A DNA stretch of 39,262 nucleotides from a virus, in the IMG/VR virus record IMGVR_UViG_3300025769_000300, positions 1 through 39,262 of that record, one strand, 5' to 3'. The notes under the pieces are model-generated. The model was not told the origin of the DNA. It saw only the letters and a program-made list of their open reading frames with translations, and searched no databases. This document shows, one piece after another, positions 34,583-39,262 of this stretch (position 1 is its first letter; each line of letters begins with the position of its first letter). The translations under genes were made by a program, and so were the position numbers.

Positions 34583-34606
34583 TACATAATGAAATAAGAG
34601 GGTATA

Positions 34607-35197
34607 ATGACCACGATTTTAAAACATAAGAGGTCTAGTACCGCATCTTCTGCACCCGCAGTTGGGGATTTAGCTTTAGGTGAACTTGCGGTTAATGATA
34701 GAGACGGCAAAGTCTTTCTGAAAACAGACGATGGTGCATCAAACGAAGCAATTGTAGAGGTAGGTACTAATCCATCATCTGTCACGGTAAACGGAGCATT
34801 CTCTCTCCCTACTTCCGATGGTACTTCTGTTGGTGATGAAGGTCAAATTTTACAGACCGATGGTGCGGGCACAGTTAGTTGGGTGACACCAAGTTCTTAT
34901 ATGGAATCGGTTTCAACAACCACTACTGCGGCCGACCAAGTTTTGTATAGTGCTGCGGCAACAAATAATAGTGTTAAAATGACATTGGCTGCTTCTCATG
35001 CATCTGCCGGAAAACACATTTGTGAGGTTCTATTCAATAGTGATGGTACCGACACTTTCTTTGTTCAATACGGAGATGTTTTTACAATTAGTGAATTGTT
35101 TACACTATCATCTGATGTGAATACAGGAAACATGAGAATTTTAGTAACTCCTGTTAACACTAGTACAACATTCAAAATGCACTTGGTTCAATTCTAA
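34607..35197 (+). CDS. Short fibre-like protein (196 aa)
   Basis: The N-terminal 45 residues (ILKHKRSSTASSAPAVGDL, A.GELAVND.DGKVFLKTDDG) are the same anchor module as in the 664-residue fibre. A GDEGQILQTDGAGTVSWVTPS linker follows, then a compact beta head (about residues 100-196). It may be a fibre tip or short fibre. AGAGGG lies 6-7 bases before the ATG. The stop overlaps the next start by one base. Confidence 0.75.
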   Translation: MTTILKHKRSSTASSAPAVGDLALGELAVNDRDGKVFLKTDDGASNEAIVEVGTNPSSVTVNGAFSLPTSDGTSVGDEGQILQTDGAGTVSWVTPSSYMESVSTTTTAADQVLYSAAATNNSVKMTLAASHASAGKHICEVLFNSDGTDTFFVQYGDVFTISELFTLSSDVNTGNMRILVTPVNTSTTFKMHLVQF

Positions 35198-35514
35198 TGT
35201 CCTCTTCAGGTAAATACGCATCATCAACAACAAATCCTCATAAATTTTTCAGTTTGAGGACAAAAGATGATGGTAAATATGTTTTATTAGTTTCTTTTAA
35301 TGACATTGAGATTGGTAAAGATATTTATTATTCATCCGAATTTTTGATTGATATTTCAAACAGAACTGTGAGATATGATGAGTTTGGTGTATTGGGTTCA
35401 AAGCAAAATTTAGTCAATTTTAGATTCGAAGAAATCGACGGCAATCTTAATTTTGTTATTGAACCAAAAACCACGTCTAAGTGTTTGGCGAATTATACAC
35501 TAAGAAGTCTTTAA
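35197..35514 (+). CDS. Hypothetical protein in the fibre region (105 aa)
   Basis: No family recognised. A soluble alpha/beta-looking protein (HKFFSLRTKDDGKYVLLVSF, then IGKDIYYSSEFLIDISNR, GNLNFVIEPKTTSK). The ATG shares a base with the preceding TAA (TAATG), so it is probably translated with the short fibre and may be its partner or a fibre chaperone. Real because of the coupling and lack of overlap with other frames; function unknown. Confidence 0.6.
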   Translation: MSSSGKYASSTTNPHKFFSLRTKDDGKYVLLVSFNDIEIGKDIYYSSEFLIDISNRTVRYDEFGVLGSKQNLVNFRFEEIDGNLNFVIEPKTTSKCLANYTLRSL

Positions 35515-35515
35515 G

Positions 35516-35523
35516 ACTAAATA
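35516..35523 (+). promoter_or_regulatory. Late promoter-like box ACTAAATA upstream of the 35557 gene
   Basis: ACTAAATA directly follows the stop of the 105-residue protein and ends 33 bases before the GTG at 35557, the same spacing as at gp8. It shares the CTAAATA core with the minus-strand box before gp4. Confidence 0.4.
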
Positions 35524-35556
35524 CTCCTAAGTCTATCTTTATTTTTGGGGTGTTTG

Positions 35557-36819
35557 GTGTCCAATAAAACATTTTCTGTAGAGCATGGTGCCTTTATCGA
35601 TAATGAAGTTGATATTCATGGCGCCACCCCACTTTTAAAACTTACTGATACAGACACAACAAATTTACAACACACCCTATCTTCAAGTGCGGGATTGGTC
35701 ATTTCGGCTGATGCAAACAACGTCGAAGCATCATCTACCATCGACTTTGCAGTCGATGGGTCTACTGTTGGTACACTTGGACCTACTGGCGATTTGACAT
35801 TAACTAGTGCCGCGTCTCCAACTTTAAGATTAACTGATACCACTAATACCGTTACTGCTAGTGTCTATGCACAAGATGCTGATGTTTTTTATGGGTCCAC
35901 AACTAATCATGCAACTAACATTGGTAGTAATAATACAACTGCAATCGCTATTGACACTTTACAGAATGTTACAATTTCAGGCACTCTTGGTAGTGAAAAA
36001 ATTACAGCTACCGTAGATAATAACACCACTGCATTAGACTTACAGATTGGTACTAATGCCGACTTCATCTTTACTGCTGACTCAACATCGGGTTATGTTA
36101 CAACTCTGAACATGGACGATACGGGATTAGATATCGGACATGATTCCGTATCTCGTTCATTGAATCTCATAACCAATAGTTTAGATAGATTGACCGTTGC
36201 TGGCGGTGGTAACGTTGGTATCAACAACACTAACCCAACAACAGCAAAACTTGTTGTTGATGGTGACGATAATGCATACACGATAAGAGCTGAAGGTGGT
36301 GCAACTACGGGACAATCTTATGGTATGAGAATTCGTGCGGGGTCGAATGCGTCAGACACAGCACTCTTGGTAGAAAACAAAGCTGCTAACACAACCTTTA
36401 TGGAAATCCTTGGTGATGGTTCAGTAAATATCAATGGTAACTTAACCGTAAGTGGCACCACAACCTCTATCACTAATACCAACACGACAATTACAGACGC
36501 ATTGATAGAACTCGGTTCTGGTAATGCCGGTGCAAACTCAAACGACTTGGGTTTAATATTAGAACGTGGGACAACTGGTGACAATGGGTTTATTGGGTTT
36601 GATGAAAGTGCTGACCAATTTGTAGTTGCAACCACAACTGCAACTGGTGGTTCTACAGGTGACTTAACATTAACAGATGCAAATTTTAGAGCAAATCAAA
36701 TCACAACAACCTATGCAAATAACTCTAGTGGAGTAATGAGAAACATATATGAATCTACAAGTAATCCAACTGCTGGCGATGGGCAGGTCGGTGACGTGTG
36801 GATTGTTTACAATGTTTAA
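35557..36819 (+). CDS. Tail fibre-like protein (420 aa)
   Basis: I choose GTG at 35557 (MSNKTFSVEHGAFIDN...), 6 bases after a GGGG; a TTG at 35545 would add four residues. The N-terminal half is a phage fibre shaft (GATPLLKLTDTDT, then L.LTSAASPTLRLTD). A NLTVSGTTTSITNTNTTITD module follows, with ALIELGSG...SNDLGLILERG and GFIGFDESADQF, a variant of the module in the 664-residue fibre. The C-terminus NPTAGDGQVGDVWIVYNV resembles the end of the 488-residue fibre. Likely a fibre with a shared trimerisation or tip element. Confidence 0.8.
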   Translation: MSNKTFSVEHGAFIDNEVDIHGATPLLKLTDTDTTNLQHTLSSSAGLVISADANNVEASSTIDFAVDGSTVGTLGPTGDLTLTSAASPTLRLTDTTNTVTASVYAQDADVFYGSTTNHATNIGSNNTTAIAIDTLQNVTISGTLGSEKITATVDNNTTALDLQIGTNADFIFTADSTSGYVTTLNMDDTGLDIGHDSVSRSLNLITNSLDRLTVAGGGNVGINNTNPTTAKLVVDGDDNAYTIRAEGGATTGQSYGMRIRAGSNASDTALLVENKAANTTFMEILGDGSVNINGNLTVSGTTTSITNTNTTITDALIELGSGNAGANSNDLGLILERGTTGDNGFIGFDESADQFVVATTTATGGSTGDLTLTDANFRANQITTTYANNSSGVMRNIYESTSNPTAGDGQVGDVWIVYNV

Positions 36820-36828
36820 GGATTGATA

Positions 36829-39262
36829 ATGGCAGGTGCTAAGCAAAAAACTCCCGATGGTTGGAAACAATCATCAGATGCATATGTTAAAACAGACCCA
36901 ACAACATGGAAGTCTGTTGATGTTGGTAAAGTTAAAACCCCCACTGGTTGGGTTGATGGGTTTGGTAATTTGGAAGCACAACAACCAGCACCCTTTCCAG
37001 CTAGTATTCAAATTACAACAGCTTACCCTTATCGCTCTCCTTTTAGATATTCAAGAATAGGTCAATCCCCTCTTGCATATCAACACAGAACACCAGGCAC
37101 TTATATAAACCAGAATCCATCTACTTATCAAAATAGATTGCCGTTTATAAGAGATGCACAAATTCCTGGGAGAACTATTGCCCGCGGTATTACACAAGAA
37201 CCATATGCTTATAGAGTAGCTGCAAACTACCCCTACACATATCGACAACCGTCCAGAGTGCAAACTCCTGGTATCGGTATTATCCAGTATTCATATAGGG
37301 TGGCTGCAAACTACATTTACAATTATCAGAACCCATCTAGAGTACAAGCTCCTGGTATTGGTATCATCCAGTATTCATATAGGGTGGCTGCAAACTACAT
37401 TTACAATTATCAGAACCCATCTAGAGTACAAGCTCCTGGTATTGGTATTATTCGATATGCATATAGAGTAGCTGCAAACTACATTTACAATTATCAGAAC
37501 CCATCTAGAGTACAAGCTCCTGGTATTGGTCTTATCCGGTATGCATATAGAGTAGCTGCAAACTTTCCCTATACTTATCAACAACCGTCTAGAACTCAGA
37601 TACCAGGTATTGGTATTATCCAGTATGCATATAGGGCAGATGCACCATACCCTTATGAATATCAACAACCGTCTAGAACTCAGATACCAGGTATTGGTAT
37701 AATCCAGTATGCATATAGGGCAGATGCACCATACCCTTATGAATATCAACAACCGTCTAGAACTCAGATACCAGGTATTGGTACTATTCAATATGAATAT
37801 AGGGCAAATAAACCATACCCTTATGAATATCAACAACCGTCTAGAACTCAGATACCAGGTATTGGTCTTATCCGGTATGGATATAGAGTAGCTGCAAACT
37901 ACCCCTACACTTATCAACAACCGTCCAGAGTACAAGCTCCTGGTATTGGTATTACCCGGTATGGATATAGAGTAGCTGCAAACTACCCCTACACTTATCA
38001 ACAACCAGGTAGAGTACAAACACCTGGTATCGGTATTATCCAGTATGTGTTTAGACTGAATGGTGACTACCCCTACAATTATCAACAACCGACTAGAGTC
38101 GCGTTTCGATATACTTTTGTCGCCTATTATCGTGCTCCGGGCATAGGTATTACAAGAGGTTCTTCAAGAACACCATATCCAGCAATCACTATCGTACAGG
38201 TACCACAAGTTGGAAAATTTGGTCAACCAACAGGAATTCAAAATCCTTTTTCCATTTTTTATCAAGCTAGGCAACCGTTTAGATATAGTTATACATATAA
38301 TTTCCAAGACCCAGGTGCTTTCTTTGCTAGAGGTATTAGTAGAACACCACAAAGAAATCCGGCAGCTGGTCCTGGTATCTATCAAAGACCTTTAAGGGGT
38401 AGTACGAACTACCAATACAGGTATCAGGGTCCACAAAGAACACCTGTTAATATCGCTATTGGTATCTATCGAAATCCTTTAAGGGGTAATACAACCTATC
38501 AATACAGGTATCAGAGTCCAAACAGAACACCTATTAATATCGCTATTGGTATCTATCGAAATCCTTTAAGGGGTAATACGAACTACCAATACAGGTATCG
38601 GGGTCCACTAAGAACACCTATTAATATCGCGGATGGTGTTTATCAATTACCTTTAAGGGGTAGTACGAACTACCAATACAGGTACCAAACACCTTTACGT
38701 ACACCTATTAATGAGGCAGATGGTGTTTATCAAGTACCTGTAAGGGGTAGTACGAACTACCAATACAGGTACCAAACACCTTTACGTACACCTATTAATG
38801 AGGCAGATGGTGTTTATCAAGTACCTGTAAGGGGTGGTACAGCCTATCAATACAGATACCAAACACCTTTACGTACACCTGTTAATATCGCTCCTGGTAT
38901 CTATCAAAATCCTTTAAGGGGTAATACGAACTACCAATACAGGTACCAAACACCACAAAGAAATATCATCAGTGGTCCTGGTATCTATCAAAATCCTTTA
39001 AGGGGCAACACGAATTACCAATACAGGTACCAAACACCACAAAGAAATATCATCAGTGGTCCTGGTATCTATCAAAATCCTTTAAGGGGTGATACGAACT
39101 ACCAATACAGGTACCAAACACCACAAAGAAATATCATCAGTGGTCCTGGTATCTATCAAAATCCTTTAAGGGGTGATACGAACTACCAATACAGGTATCA
39201 GGGTCCACTAAGAACACCTATTAATATCGCTATTGGTATCTATCAAAATCCTCTGATAGGTA
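36829..39262 (+). CDS. Tyr/Gln/Arg/Pro-rich repeat protein 2 (partial, continues beyond window)
   Basis: Open from the ATG at 36829 to the window end (811 codons, no stop). The N-terminus differs from repeat protein 1: KQKTPDGWKQSSDAYVKT, then T-W-K-S-V and KTPTGWVDGFG, a duplicated K-TP-x-GW element that may be its anchor. Then YR-rich spacing, eleven 28-residue units, a linker almost identical to that of repeat protein 1 (about 38110-38370), and at least ten units of 29 then 28 residues. From 38896 the unit end changes to QRNIISGP. No Cys seen. No clear Shine-Dalgarno upstream except AAGGA 8 bases before the ATG. Role unknown, probably virion surface. Confidence 0.75.
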   Translation, partial: MAGAKQKTPDGWKQSSDAYVKTDPTTWKSVDVGKVKTPTGWVDGFGNLEAQQPAPFPASIQITTAYPYRSPFRYSRIGQSPLAYQHRTPGTYINQNPSTYQNRLPFIRDAQIPGRTIARGITQEPYAYRVAANYPYTYRQPSRVQTPGIGIIQYSYRVAANYIYNYQNPSRVQAPGIGIIQYSYRVAANYIYNYQNPSRVQAPGIGIIRYAYRVAANYIYNYQNPSRVQAPGIGLIRYAYRVAANFPYTYQQPSRTQIPGIGIIQYAYRADAPYPYEYQQPSRTQIPGIGIIQYAYRADAPYPYEYQQPSRTQIPGIGTIQYEYRANKPYPYEYQQPSRTQIPGIGLIRYGYRVAANYPYTYQQPSRVQAPGIGITRYGYRVAANYPYTYQQPGRVQTPGIGIIQYVFRLNGDYPYNYQQPTRVAFRYTFVAYYRAPGIGITRGSSRTPYPAITIVQVPQVGKFGQPTGIQNPFSIFYQARQPFRYSYTYNFQDPGAFFARGISRTPQRNPAAGPGIYQRPLRGSTNYQYRYQGPQRTPVNIAIGIYRNPLRGNTTYQYRYQSPNRTPINIAIGIYRNPLRGNTNYQYRYRGPLRTPINIADGVYQLPLRGSTNYQYRYQTPLRTPINEADGVYQVPVRGSTNYQYRYQTPLRTPINEADGVYQVPVRGGTAYQYRYQTPLRTPVNIAPGIYQNPLRGNTNYQYRYQTPQRNIISGPGIYQNPLRGNTNYQYRYQTPQRNIISGPGIYQNPLRGDTNYQYRYQTPQRNIISGPGIYQNPLRGDTNYQYRYQGPLRTPINIAIGIYQNPLIG
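37186..38109 (+). repeat. Array of eleven 84-bp units (28 aa each)
   Basis: Units start every 84 bases from 37186 to 38026. Subtypes are clustered: RVAANYIYNYQNPSRVQAP copies first, then RADAPYPYEYQQPSRTQIP copies, then RVAANYPYTYQQP copies. This is the same family as the 30132-30719 array, which has seven units. Confidence 0.95.
38374..39262 (+). repeat. Array of at least ten 87/84-bp units, continuing past the window
   Basis: Units start at 38374, 38461, 38548, 38635, 38722, 38809, 38896 (87-bp spacing), then 38980, 39064, 39148 (84-bp spacing) and 39235 (partial). The switch from 29 to 28 residues coincides with replacement of RTPINIAD-type ends by RNIISGP. Three consecutive units from 38896 on are almost identical, indicating recent expansion. 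Confidence 0.95.

Overview
The window is part of the late structural region of a T4-like contractile-tailed phage (myovirus). It looks marine: it is AT-rich, it carries recognisable homologues of T4 baseplate proteins gp48, gp53, gp5, gp25, gp6, gp7, gp8, gp54, gp26 and gp51 together with head-completion protein gp4, and its fibre modules and giant DUF4815-type protein are of the kind seen in cyanophages and pelagiphages. I see no photosynthesis genes, tRNAs, integrase, CRISPR or insertion sequences. Coding density is close to complete and no gap without a gene exceeds about 70 bases. Many neighbouring genes overlap by 1-11 bases, so translational coupling is likely throughout.

Two late operons diverge from a 45-base gap at 7638-7682. 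The minus-strand operon, read from 7637 leftwards, holds gp4, a HAD-family phosphatase, a CMP-Kdo synthetase-like cytidylyltransferase, two mutually related proteins of unknown function, a conserved T4-like protein, gp54 (tail tube initiator), gp26, gp51, a T4-type lysozyme, a small coiled-coil protein, an EF-hand membrane protein (candidate holin), a likely virion protein, and a secreted protein cut by the window start. Baseplate and tail genes, a lysis group and a sugar-activation pair are therefore mixed in one transcription unit.

The plus-strand operon, from 7683, builds the baseplate outward: gp48, gp53, a gp27-like hub, gp5 spike, gp25, gp6, a small fibre-like protein, gp7, gp8 and a 2399-residue DUF4815-type protein. 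It then enters an adsorption/fibre region (28081 to the end) with three large fibre-like proteins, several small accessory proteins, and two paralogous Tyr/Gln/Arg/Pro-rich repeat proteins built from 28-29-residue units. The second of these runs off the right edge.

The most interesting points are: (1) a probable programmed -1 frameshift joining gp26 and gp51, with a heptameric T slippery site, an upstream Shine-Dalgarno-like stimulator and an immediately following zero-frame stop; (2) a recurring TATAAATA late-promoter-like box placed 5-7 bases before start codons that lack a Shine-Dalgarno, which predicts leaderless late mRNAs; (3) the twin repeat proteins, whose arrays differ in copy number while their connecting segment is nearly identical; (4) a sugar-nucleotide pair next to two related unknown genes inside the baseplate operon; (5) an EF-hand membrane protein beside the lysozyme.
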